Source: Peronospora farinosa (lineage: Eukaryota > Oomycota > Peronosporomycetes > Peronosporales > Peronosporaceae). From it: a stretch of 64,000 bases of DNA. Position numbers and translations under genes: made by a program. Location: NCBI GenBank assembly GCA_947646735.1, contig CANTFK010000982.1:62001-126000 (forward strand), given 5' to 3'. The notes below the pieces were generated by a model, which searched no databases, had not been told where the DNA came from, and saw only the letters and a program-made list of their open reading frames with translations. Shown in pieces: positions 32,001 to 47,000 of this stretch. Position 1 is the stretch's first letter; each line of letters starts with the position of its first letter.

Positions 32001-35000
32001 TTACATCTCGCGATCGGCTTTCTGGATCGAGGTTACGATCGTCGATCATACTTGTTGATCACGATCGTCGATCACACTTGTTGATCACGATCGACGATCA
32101 CCCTTGCTGATCACGATCGTCGTACCATCGCGATCTTGATCCGTCGATCGAGGTTACGATCGATCTGTAACCAGTTACATCTCGCGATCGGCTTTCTGGA
32201 TCGAGGTTACGATCGTCGATCATACTTGTTGATCACGATCGTCGATCACACTTGTTGATCACGATCGACGATCACCCTTGCTGATCACGATCGTCGTACC
32301 ATCGCGATCTTGATCTGTCGATCGAGGTTACGATCGATCTGTAACCAGTTACATCTCGCGATCGGCTTTCTGGATCGAGGTTACGATCGTCGATCATACT
32401 TGTTGATCACGATCGTCGATCACACTTGTTGATCACGATCGACGATCACCTTTTCTGATCACGATCGTCGTACCATCGCGATCTTGATCCGTCGATCGAG
32501 GTTACGATCGATCTGTAACCAGTTACATCTCGCGATCGGCTTTCTGGATCGAGGTTACGATCGTCGATCATACTTGTTGATCACGATCGATCGATCACCT
32601 TTGCTGATCACGATCGTCGTACCATCGCGATCTTGATCCGTCGATCGAGGTTACGATCGATCTGTAACCAGTTACATCTCGCGATCGGCTTTCTGGATCG
32701 AGGTTACGATCGTCGATCATACTTGTTGATCACGATCGTCGATCACCTTGTTGATCACGATCGACGATCACCTTGCTGATCACGATCGTCGTACCATCGC
32801 GATCTTGATCCGTCGATCGAGGTTACGATCGATCTGTAACCAGTTACATCTCGCGATCGGCTTTCTGGATCGAGGTTACGATCGTCGATCATACTTGTTG
32901 ATCACGATCGACGATCACCCTTGCTGATCACGATCGTCGTACCATCGCGATCTTGATCCGTCGATCGAGGTTACGATCGATCTGTAACCAGTTACATCTC
33001 GCGATCGGCTTTCTGGATCGAGGTTACGATCGTCGATCATACTTGTTGATCACGATCGTCGATCACACTGTTGATCACGATCGACGATCACCTTTGCTGA
33101 TCACGATCGTCGTACCATCGCGATCTTGATCCGTCGATCGAGGTTACGATCGATCTGTAACCAGTTACATCTCGCGATCGGCTTTCTGGATCGAGGTTAC
33201 GATCGTCGATCATACTTGTTGATCACGATCGTCGATCACACTTGTTGATCACGATCGACGATCACCTTTGCTGATCACGATCGTCGTACCATCGCGATCT
33301 TGATCTGTCGATCGAGGTTACGATCGATCTGTAACCAGTTACATCTCGCGATCGGCTTTCTGGATCGAGGTTACGATCGTCGATCATACTTGTTGATCAC
33401 GATCGTCGATCACACTTGTTGATCACGATCGACGATCACCCTTGCTGATCACGATCGTCGTACCATCGCGATCTTGATCTGTCGATCGAGGTTACGATCG
33501 ATCTGTAACCAGTTACATCTCGCGATCGGCTTTCTGGATCGAGGTTACGATCGTCGATCATACTTGTTGATCACGATCGTCGATCACACTTGTTGATCAC
33601 GATCGACGATCACCTTTGCTGATCACGATCGTCGTACCATCGCGATCTTGATCTGTCGATCGAGGTTACGATCGATCTGTAACCAGTTACATCTCGCGAT
33701 CGGCTTTCTGGATCGAGGTTACGATCGTCGATCATACTTGTTGATCACGATCGTCGATCACACTTGTTGATCACGATCGACGATCACCTTTGCTGATCAC
33801 GATCGTCGTACCATCGCGATCTTGATCCGTCGATCGAGGTTACGATCGATCTGTAACCAGTTACATCTCGCGATCGGCTTTCTGGATCGAGGTTACGATC
33901 GTCGATCATACTTGTTGATCACGATCGTCGATCACACTTGTTGATCACGATCGACGATCACCCTTGCTGATCACGATCGTCGTACCATCGCGATCTTGAT
34001 CCGTCGATCGAGGTTACGATCGATCTGTAACCAGTTACATCTCGCGATCGGCTTTCTGGATCGAGGTTACGATCGTCGATCATACTTGTTGATCACGATC
34101 GTCGATCACACTTGTTGATCACGATCGACGATCACCTTTGCTGATCACGATCGTCGTACCATCGCGATCTTGATCCATCGATCGAGGTTACGATCGATCT
34201 GTAACCAGTTACATCTCGCGATCGGCTTTCTGGATCGAGGTTACGATCGTCGATCATACTTGTTGATCACGATCGACGATCACCTTTGCTGATCACGATC
34301 GTCGTACCATCGCGATCTTGATCCGTCGATCGAGGTTACGATCGATCTGTAACCAGTTACATCTCGCGATCGGCTTTCTGGATCGAGGTTACGATCGTCG
34401 ATCATACTTGTTGATCACGATCGACGATCACCCTTGCTGATCACGATCGTCGTACCATCGCGATCTTGATCCGTCGATCGAGGTTACGATCGATCTGTAA
34501 CCAGTTACATCTCGCGATCGGCTTTCTGGATCGAGGTTACGATCGTCGATCATACTTGTTGATCACGATCGTCGATCACACTTGTTGATCACGATCGACG
34601 ATCACCCTTGCTGATCACGATCGTCGTACCATCGCGATCTTGATCTGTCGATCGAGGTTACGATCGATCTGTAACCAGTTACATCTCGCGATCGGCTTTC
34701 TGGATCGAGGTTACGATCGTCGATCATACTTGTTGATCACGATCGACGATCACCTTTGCTGATCACGATCGTCGTACCATCGCGATCTTGATCCGTCGAT
34801 CGAGGTTACGATCGATCTGTAACCAGTTACATCTCGCGATCGGCTTTCTGGATCGAGGTTACGATCGTCGATCATACTTGTTGATCACGATCGACGATCA
34901 CCCTTGCTGATCACGATCGTCGTACCATCGCGATCTTGATCCGTCGATCGAGGTTACGATCGATCTGTAACCAGTTACATCTCGCGATCGGCTTTCTGGA

Positions 35001-38000
35001 TCGAGGTTACGATCGTCGATCATACTTGTTGATCACGATCGTCGATCACACTTGTTGATCACGATCGACGATCACCTTTGCTGATCACGATCGTCGTACC
35101 ATCGCGATCTTGATCTGTCGATCGAGGTTACGATCGATCTGTAACCAGTTACATCTCGCGATCGGCTTTCTGGATCGAGGTTACGATCGTCGATCATACT
35201 TGTTGATCACGATCGTCGATCACACTTGTTGATCACGATCGACGATCACCTTTGCTGATCACGATCGTCGTACCATCGCGATCTTGATCCGTCGATCGAG
35301 GTTACGATCGATCTGTAACCAGTTACATCTCGCGATCGGCTTTCTGGATCGAGGTTACGATCGTCGATCATACTTGTTGATCACGATCGTCGATCACACT
35401 TGTTGATCACGATCGACGATCACCTTTGCTGATCACGATCGTCGTACCATCGCGATCTTGATCCGTCGATCGAGGTTACGATCGATCTGTAACCAGTTAC
35501 ATCTCGCGATCGGCTTTCTGGATCGAGGTTACGATCGTCGATCATACTTGTTGATCACGATCGTCGATCACACTTGTTGATCACGATCGACGATCACCCT
35601 TGCTGATCACGATCGTCGTACCATCGCGATCTTGATCCGTCGATCGAGGTTACGATCGATCTGTAACCAGTTACATCTCGCGATCGGCTTTCTGGATCGA
35701 GGTTACGATCGTCGATCATACTTGTTGATCACGATCGTCGATCACACTTGTTGATCACGATCGACGATCACCTTTTCTGATCACGATCGTCGTACCATCG
35801 CGATCTTGGTCTGTCGATCGAGGTTACGATCGATCTGTAACCAGTTACATCTCGCGATCGGCTTTCTGGATCGAGGTTACGATCGTCGATCATACTTGTT
35901 GATCACGATCGTCGATCACACTTGTTGATCACGATCGACGATCACCTTTGCTGATCACGATCGTCGTACCATCGCGATCTTGATCCGTCGATCGAGGTTA
36001 CGATCGATCTGTAACCAGTTACATCTCGCGATCGGCTTTCTGGATCGAGGTTACGATCGTCGATCATACTTGTTGATCACGATCGTCGATCACACTTGTT
36101 GATCACGATCGACGATCACCTTTGCTGATCACGATCGTCGTACCATCGCGATCTTGATCCGTCGATCGAGGTTACGATCGATCTGTAACCAGTTACATCT
36201 CGCGATCGGCTTTCTGGATCGAGGTTACGATCGTCGATCATACTTGTTGATCACGATCGTCGATCACACTTGTTGATCACGATCGACGATCACCTTGCTG
36301 ATCACGATCGTCGTACCATCGCGATCTTGATCCGTCGATCGAGGTTACGATCGATCTGTAACCAGTTACATCTCGCGATCGGCTTTCTGGATCGAGGTTA
36401 CGATCGTCGATCATACTTGTTGATCACGATCGTCGATCACACTTGTTGATCACGATCGACGATCACCTTTGCTGATCACGATCGTCGTACCATCGCGATC
36501 TTGATCCGTCGATCGAGGTTACGATCGATCTGTAACCAGTTACATCTCGCGATCGGCTTTCTGGATCGAGGTTACGATCGTCGATCATACTTGTTGATCA
36601 CGATCGTCGATCACACTTGTTGATCACGATCGACGATCACCTTTGCTGATCACGATCGTCGTACCATCGCGATCTTGATCCGTCGATCGAGGTTACGATC
36701 GATCTGTAACCAGTTACATCTCGCGATCGGCTTTCTGGATCGAGGTTACGATCGTCGATCATACTTGTTGATCACGATCGTCGATCACACTTGTTGATCA
36801 CGATCGACGATCACCTTTGCTGATCACGATCGTCGTACCATCGCGATCTTGATCCGTCGATCGAGGTTACGATCGATCTGTAACCAGTTACATCTCGCGA
36901 TCGGCTTTCTGGATCGAGGTTACGATCGTCGATCATACTTGTTGATCACGATCGTCGATCACACTTGTTGATCACGATCGACGATCACCTTTGCTGATCA
37001 CGATCGTCGTACCATCGCGATCTTGATCTGTCGATCGAGGTTACGATCGATCTGTAACCAGTTACATCTCGCGATCGGCTTTCTGGATCGAGGTTACGAT
37101 CGTCGATCATACTTGTTGATCACGATCGTCGATCACACTTGTTGATCACGATCGACGATCACCTTTGCTGATCACGATCGTCGTACCATCGCGATCTTGA
37201 TCCGTCGATCGAGGTTACGATCGATCTGTAACCAGTTACATCTCGCGATCGGCTTTCTGGATCGAGGTTACGATCGTCGATCATACTTGTTGATCACGAT
37301 CGTCGATCACACTTGTTGATCACGATCGACGATCACCTTTTCTGATCACGATCGTCGTACCATCGCGATCTTGATCCGTCGATCGAGGTTACGATCGATC
37401 TGTAACCAGTTACATCTCGCGATCGGCTTTCTGGATCGAGGTTACGATCGTCGATCACACTTGTTGATCACGATCGACGATCACCTTTGCTGATCACGAT
37501 CGTCGTACCATCGCGATCTTGATCCGTCGATCGAGGTTACGATCGATCTGTAACCAGTTACATCTCGCGATCGGCTTTCTGGATCGAGGTTACGATCGTC
37601 GATCATACTTGTTGATCACGATCGTCGATCACACTTGTTGATCACGATCGACGATCACCTTTGCTGATCACGATCGTCGTACCATCGCGATCTTGATCCG
37701 TCGATCGAGGTTACGATCGATCTGTAACCAGTTACATCTCGCGATCGGCTTTCTGGATCGAGGTTACGATCGTCGATCATACTTGTTGATCACGATCGTC
37801 GATCACACTTGTTGATCACGATCGACGATCACCCTTGCTGATCACGATCGTCGTACCATCGCGATCTTGATCCGTCGATCGAGGTTACGATCGATCTGTA
37901 ACCAGTTACATCTCGCGATCGGCTTTCTGGATCGAGGTTACGATCGTCGATCATACTTGTTGATCACGATCGTCGATCACACTTGTTGATCACGATCGAC

Positions 38001-41000
38001 GATCACCTTTGCTGATCACGATCGTCGTACCATCGCGATCTTGATCCGTCGATCGAGGTTACGATCGATCTGTAACCAGTTACATCTCGCGATCGGCTTT
38101 CTGGATCGAGGTTACGATCGTCGATCATACTTGTTGATCACGATCGTCGATCACACTTGTTGATCACGATCGACGATCACCTTTGCTGATCACGATCGTC
38201 GTACCATCGCGATCTTGATCCATCGATCGAGGTTACGATCGATCTGTAACCAGTTACATCTCGCGATCGGCTTTCTGGATCGAGGTTACGATCGTCGATC
38301 ATACTTGTTGATCACGATCGTCGATCACACTTGTTGATCACGATCGACGATCACCTTTGCTGATCACGATCGTCGTACCATCGCGATCTTGATCTGTCGA
38401 TCGAGGTTACGATCGATCTGTAACCAGTTACATCTCGCGATCGGCTTTCTGGATCGAGGTTACGATCGTCGATCATACTTGTTGATCACGATCGTCGATC
38501 ACACTTGTTGATCACGATCGACGATCACCCTTGCTGATCACGATCGTCGTACCATCGCGATCTTGATCCGTCGATCGAGGTTACGATCGATCTGTAACCA
38601 GTTACATCTCGCGATCGGCTTTCTGGATCGAGGTTACGATCGTCGATCATACTTGTTGATCACGATCGTCGATCACACTTGTTGATCACGATCGACGATC
38701 ACCCTTGCTGATCACGATCGTCGTACCATCGCGATCTTGATCCGTCGATCGAGGTTACGATCGATCTGTAACCAGTTACATCTCGCGATCGGCTTTCTGG
38801 ATCGAGGTTACGATCGTCGATCATACTTGTTGATCACGATCGTCGATCACACTTGTTGATCACGATCGACGATCACCCTTGCTGATCACGATCGTCGTAC
38901 CATCGCGATCTTGATCCGTCGATCGAGGTTACGATCGATCTGTAACCAGTTACATCTCGCGATCGGCTTTCTGGATCGAGGTTACGATCGTCGATCATAC
39001 TTGTTGATCACGATCGTCGATCACACTTGTTGATCACGATCGACGATCACCTTTGCTGATCACGATCGTCGTACCATCGCGATCTTGATCCGTCGATCGA
39101 GGTTACGATCGATCTGTAACCAGTTACATCTCGCGATCGGCTTTCTGGATCGAGGTTACGATCGTCGATCATACTTGTTGATCACGATCGTCGATCACAC
39201 TTGTTGATCACGATCGACGATCACCCTTGCTGATCACGATCGTCGTACCATCGCGATCTTGATCCGTCGATCGAGGTTACGATCGATCTGTAACCAGTTA
39301 CATCTCGCGATCGGCTTTCTGGATCGAGGTTACGATCGTCGATCATACTTGTTGATCACGATCGTCGATCACACTTGTTGATCACGATCGACGATCACCC
39401 TTGCTGATCACGATCGTCGTACCATCGCGATCTTGATCCGTCGATCGAGGTTACGATCGATCTGTAACCAGTTACATCTCGCGATCGGCTTTCTGGATCG
39501 AGGTTACGATCGTCGATCATACTTGTTGATCACGATCGTCGATCACACTTGTTGATCACGATCGACGATCACCTTTGCTGATCACGATCGTCGTACCATC
39601 GCGATCTTGATCCGTCGATCGAGGTTACGATCGATCTGTAACCAGTTACATCTCGCGATCGGCTTTCTGGATCGAGGTTACGATCGTCGATCATACTTGT
39701 TGATCACGATCGTCGATCACACTTGTTGATCACGATCGACGATCACCTTTGCTGATCACGATCGTCGTACCATCGCGATCTTGATCCGTCGATCGAGGTT
39801 ACGATCGATCTGTAACCAGTTACATCTCGCGATCGGCTTTCTGGATCGAGGTTACGATCGTCGATCATACTTGTTGATCACGATCGTCGATCACACTTGT
39901 TGATCACGATCGACGATCACCTTTGCTGATCACGATCGTCGTACCATCGCGATCTTGATCCGTCGATCGAGGTTACGATCGATCTGTAACCAGTTACATC
40001 TCGCGATCGGCTTTCTGGATCGAGGTTACGATCGTCGATCATACTTGTTGATCACGATCGTCGATCACACTTGTTGATCACGATCGACGATCACCTTTGC
40101 TGATCACGATCGTCGTACCATCGCGATCTTGATCCGTCGATCGAGGTTACGATCGATCTGTAACCAGTTACATCTCGCGATCGGCTTTCTGGATCGAGGT
40201 TACGATCGTCGATCATACTTGTTGATCACGATCGACGATCACCTTTGCTGATCACGATCGTCGTACCATCGCGATCTTGATCCGTCGATCGAGGTTACGA
40301 TCGATCTGTAACCAGTTACATCTCGCGATCGGCTTTCTGGATCGAGGTTACGATCGTCGATCATACTTGTTGATCACGATCGACGATCACCCTTGCTGAT
40401 CACGATCGTCGTACCATCGCGATCTTGATCCGTCGATCGAGGTTACGATCGATCTGTAACCAGTTACATCTCGCGATCGGCTTTCTGGATCGAGGTTACG
40501 ATCGTCGATCATACTTGTTGATCACGATCGACGATCACCTTTTGCTGATCACGATCGTCGTACCATCGCGATCTTGATCCGTCGATCGAGGTTACGATCG
40601 ATCTGTAACCAGTTACATCTCGCGATCGGCTTTCTGGATCGAGGTTACGATCGTCGATCAATACTTGTTGATCCGACGATCACTCTTGTTGATCACGATC
40701 GACGATCACCTTTGCTGATCACGATCGTCGTACCATCGCGATCTTGATCCGTCGATCGAGGTTACGATCGATCTGTAACCAGTTACATCTCGCGATCGGC
40801 TTTCTGGATCGAGGTTACGATCGTCGATCATACTTGTTGATCACGATCGTCGATCACACTTGTTGATCACGATCGACGATCACCTTTGCTGATCACGATC
40901 GTCGTACCATCGCGATCTTGATCCGTCGATCGAGGTTACGATCGATCTGTAACCAGTTACATCTCGCGATCGGCTTTCTGGATCGAGGTTACGATCGTCG

Positions 41001-44000
41001 ATCATACTTGTTGATCACGATCGTCGATCACACTTGTTGATCACGATCGACGATCACCCTTGCTGATCACGATCGTCGTACCATCGCGATCTTGATCCGT
41101 CGATCGAGGTTACGATCGATCTGTAACCAGTTACATCTCGCGATCGGCTTTCTGGATCGAGGTTACGATCGTCGATCATACTTGTTGATCACGATCGTCG
41201 ATCACACTTGTTGATCACGATCGACGATCACCTTTGCTGATCACGATCGTCGTACCATCGCGATCTTGATCCATCGATCGAGGTTACGATCGATCTGTAA
41301 CCAGTTACATCTCGCGATCGGCTTTCTGGATCGAGGTTACGATCGTCGATCACACTTGTTGATCACGATCGACGATCACCTTTGCTGATCACGATCGTCG
41401 TACCATCGCGATCTTGATCCGTCGATCGAGGTTACGATCGATCTGTAACCAGTTACATCTCGCGATCGGCTTTCTGGATCGAGGTTACGATCGTCGATCA
41501 TACTTGTTGATCACGATCGTCGATCACACTTGTTGATCACGATCGACGATCACCCTTGCTGATCACGATCGTCGTACCATCGCGATCTTGATCCGTCGAT
41601 CGAGGTTACGATCGATCTGTAACCAGTTACATCTCGCGATCGGCTTTCTGGATCGAGGTTACGATCGTCGATCATACTTGTTGATCACGATCGTCGATCA
41701 CACTTGTTGATCACGATCGACGATCACCCTTGCTGATCACGATCGTCGTACCATCGCGATCTTGATCCGTCGATCGAGGTTACGATCGATCTGTAACCAG
41801 TTACATCTCGCGATCGGCTTTCTGGATCGAGGTTACGATCGTCGATCATACTTGTTGATCACGATCGTCGATCACACTTGTTGATCACGATCGACGATCA
41901 CCTTTGCTGATCACGATCGTCGTACCATCGCGATCTTGATCCGTCGATCGAGGTTACGATCGATCTGTAACCAGTTACATCTCGCGATCGGCTTTCTGGA
42001 TCGAGGTTACGATCGTCGATCATACTTGTTGATCACGATCGACGATCACCCTTGCTGATCACGATCGTCGTACCATCGCGATCTTGATCCGTCGATCGAG
42101 GTTACGATCGATCTGTAACCAGTTACATCTCGCGATCGGCTTTCTGGATCGAGGTTACGATCGTCGATCATACTTGTTGATCACGATCGTCGATCACACT
42201 TGTTGATCACGATCGACGATCACCCTTGCTGATCACGATCGTCGTACCATCGCGATCTTGATCTGTCGATCGAGGTTACGATCGATCTGTAACCAGTTAC
42301 ATCTCGCGATCGGCTTTCTGGATCGAGGTTACGATCGTCGATCATACTTGTTGATCACGATCGACGATCACACTTGTTGATCACGATCGACGATCACCTT
42401 TGCTGATCACGATCGTCGTACCATCGCGATCTTGATCCGTCGATCGAGGTTACGATCGATCTGTAACCAGTTACATCTCGCGATCGGCTTTCTGGATCGA
42501 GGTTACGATCGTCGATCATACTTGTTGATCACGATCGTCGATCACACTTGTTGATCACGATCGACGATCACCTTTGCTGATCACGATCGTCGTACCATCG
42601 CGATCTTGATCCGTCGATCGAGGTTACGATCGATCTGTAACCAGTTACATCTCGCGATCGGCTTTCTGGATCGAGGTTACGATCGTCGATCATACTTGTT
42701 GATCACGATCGTCGATCACACTTGTTGATCACGATCGACGATCACCCTTGCTGATCACGATCGTCGTACCATCGCGATCTTGATCTGTCGATCGAGGTTA
42801 CGATCGATCTGTAACCAGTTACATCTCGCGATCGGCTTTCTGGATCGAGGTTACGATCGTCGATCATACTTGTTGATCACGATCGACGATCACACTTGTT
42901 GATCACGATCGACGATCACCTTTTCTGATCACGATCGTCGTACCATCGCGATCTTGATCCGTCGATCGAGGTTACGATCGATCTGTAACCAGTTACATCT
43001 CGCGATCGGCTTTCTGGATCGAGGTTACGATCGTCGATCATACTTGTTGATCACGATCGACGATCACACTTGTTGATCACGATCGACGATCACCTTTTCT
43101 GATCACGATCGTCGTACCATCGCGATCTTGATCCGTCGATCGAGGTTACGATCGATCTGTAACCAGTTACATCTCGCGATCGGCTTTCTGGATCGAGGTT
43201 ACGATCGTCGATCATACTTGTTGATCACGATCGTCGATCACACTTGTTGATCACGATCGACGATCACCCTTGCTGATCACGATCGTCGTACCATCGCGAT
43301 CTTGATCCGTCGATCGAGGTTACGATCGATCTGTAACCAGTTACATCTCGCGATCGGCTTTCTGGATCGAGGTTACGATCGTCGATCATACTTGTTGATC
43401 ACGATCGTCGATCACACTTGTTGATCACGATCGACGATCACCTTTGCTGATCACGATCGTCGTACCATCGCGATCTTGATCTGTCGATCGAGGTTACGAT
43501 CGATCTGTAACCAGTTACATCTCGCGATCGGCTTTCTGGATCGAGGTTACGATCGTCGATCATACTTGTTGATCACGATCGACGATCACTTGATCGACGA
43601 TCACCCTTGCTGATCACGATCGTCGTACCATCGCGATCTTGATCCGTCGATCGAGGTTACGATCGATCTGTAACCAGTTACATCTCGCGATCGGCTTTCT
43701 GGATCGAGGTTACGATCGTCGATCATACTTGTTGATCACGATCGTCGATCACACTTGTTGATCACGATCGACGATCACCCTTGCTGATCACGATCGTCGT
43801 ACCATCGCGATCTTGATCCGTCGATCGAGGTTACGATCGATCTGTAACCAGTTACATCTCGCGATCGGCTTTCTGGATCGAGGTTACGATCGTCGATCAT
43901 ACTTGTTGATCACGATCGTCGATCACACTTGTTGATCACGATCGACGATCACCTTTGCTGATCACGATCGTCGTACCATCGCGATCTTGATCCGTCGATC

Positions 44001-47000
44001 GAGGTTACGATCGATCTGTAACCAGTTACATCTCGCGATCGGCTTTCTGGATCGAGGTTACGATCGTCGATCATACTTGTTGATCACGATCGTCGATCAC
44101 ACTTGTTGATCACGATCGACGATCACCTTTGCTGATCACGATCGTCGTACCATCGCGATCTTGATCCGTCGATCGAGGTTACGATCGATCTGTAACCAGT
44201 TACATCTCGCGATCGGCTTTCTGGATCGAGGTTACGATCGTCGATCATACTTGTTGATCACGATCGTCGATCACACTTGTTGATCACGATCGACGATCAC
44301 CCTTGCTGATCACGATCGTCGTACCATCGCGATCTTGATCCGTCGATCGAGGTTACGATCGATCTGTAACCAGTTACATCTCGCGATCGGCTTTCTGGAT
44401 CGAGGTTACGATCGTCGATCATACTTGTTGATCACGATCGTCGATCACACTTGTTGATCACGATCGACGATCACCCTTGCTGATCACGATCGTCGTACCA
44501 TCGCGATCTTGATCCGTCGATCGAGGTTACGATCGATCTGTAACCAGTTACATCTCGCGATCGGCTTTCTGGATCGAGGTTACGATCGTCGATCATACTT
44601 GTTGATCACGATCGACGATCACACTTGTTGATCACGATCGACGATCACCTTGCTGATCACGATCGTCGTACCATCGCGATCTTGATCCGTCGATCGAGGT
44701 TACGATCGATCTGTAACCAGTTACATCTCGCGATCGGCTTTCTGGATCGAGGTTACGATCGTCGATCATACTTGTTGATCACGATCGTCGATCACACTTG
44801 TTGATCACGATCGACGATCACCTTTGCTGATCACGATCGTCGTACCATCGCGATCTTGATCCGTCGATCGAGGTTACGATCGATCTGTAACCAGTTACAT
44901 CTCGCGATCGGCTTTCTGGATCGAGGTTACGATCGTCGATCATACTTGTTGATCACGATCGTCGATCACACTTGTTGATCACGATCGACGATCACCCTTG
45001 CTGATCACGATCGTCGTACCATCGCGATCTTGATCCGTCGATCGAGGTTACGATCGATCTGTAACCAGTTACATCTCGCGATCGGCTTTCTGGATCGAGG
45101 TTACGATCGTCGATCATACTTGTTGATCACGATCGTCGATCACACTTGTTGATCACGATCGACGATCACCTTTGCTGATCACGATCGTCGTACCATCGCG
45201 ATCTTGATCCATCGATCGAGGTTACGATCGATCTGTAACCAGTTACATCTCGCGATCGGCTTTCTGGATCGAGGTTACGATCGTCGATCATACTTGTTGA
45301 TCACGATCGTCGATCACACTTGTTGATCACGATCGACGATCACCTTTGCTGATCACGATCGTCGTACCATCGCGATCTTGATCCGTCGATCGAGGTTACG
45401 ATCGATCTGTAACCAGTTACATCTCGCGATCGGCTTTCTGGATCGAGGTTACGATCGTCGATCATACTTGTTGATCACGATCGTCGATCACACTTGTTGA
45501 TCACGATCGACGATCACCCTTGCTGATCACGATCGTCGTACCATCGCGATCTTGATCCGTCGATCGAGGTTACGATCGATCTGTAACCAGTTACATCTCG
45601 CGATCGGCTTTCTGGATCGAGGTTACGATCGTCGATCATACTTGTTGATCACGATCGTCGATCACACTTGTTGATCACGATCGACGATCACCCTTGCTGA
45701 TCACGATCGTCGTACCATCGCGATCTTGATCCGTCGATCGAGGTTACGATCGATCTGTAACCAGTTACATCTCGCGATCGGCTTTCTGGATCGAGGTTAC
45801 GATCGTCGATCACACTTGTTGATCACGATCGTCGATCACCTTTGCTGATCACGATCGTCGTACCATCGCGATCTTGATCCGTCGATCGAGGTTACGATCG
45901 ATCTGTAACCAGTTACATCTCGCGATCGGCTTTCTGGATCGAGGTTACGATCGTCGATCATACTTGTTGATCACGATCGTCGATCACACTTGTTGATCAC
46001 GATCGACGATCACCTTTGCTGATCACGATCGTCGTACCATCGCGATCTTGATCCATCGATCGAGGTTACGATCGATCTGTAACCAGTTACATCTCGCGAT
46101 CGGCTTTCTGGATCGAGGTTACGATCGTCGATCATACTTGTTGATCACGATCGTCGATCACACTTGTTGATCACGATCGACGATCACCCTTGCTGATCAC
46201 GATCGTCGTACCATCGCGATCTTGATCCGTCGATCGAGGTTACGATCGATCTGTAACCAGTTACATCTCGCGATCGGCTTTCTGGATCGAGGTTACGATC
46301 GTCGATCATACTTGTTGATCACGATCGTCGATCACACTTGTTGATCACGATCGACGATCACCTTTGCTGATCACGATCGTCGTACCATCGCGATCTTGAT
46401 CCGTCGATCGAGGTTACGATCGATCTGTAACCAGTTACATCTCGCGATCGGCTTTCTGGATCGAGGTTACGATCGTCGATCATACTTGTTGATCACGATC
46501 GTCGATCACACTTGTTGATCACGATCGACGATCACCCTTGCTGATCACGATCGTCGTACCATCGCGATCTTGATCCGTCGATCGAGGTTACGATCGATCT
46601 GTAACCAGTTACATCTCGCGATCGGCTTTCTGGATCGAGGTTACGATCGTCGATCATACTTGTTGATCACGATCGTCGATCACACTTGTTGATCACGATC
46701 GACGATCACCTTTGCTGATCACGATCGTCGTACCATCGCGATCTTGATCCGTCGATCGAGGTTACGATCGATCTGTAACCAGTTACATCTCGCGATCGGC
46801 TTTCTGGATCGAGGTTACGATCGTCGATCATACTTGTTGATCACGATCGTCGATCACACTTGTTGATCACGATCGACGATCACCCTTGCTGATCACGATC
46901 GTCGTACCATCGCGATCTTGATCCATCGATCGAGGTTACGATCGATCTGTAACCAGTTACATCTCGCGATCGGCTTTCTGGATCGAGGTTACGATCGTCG

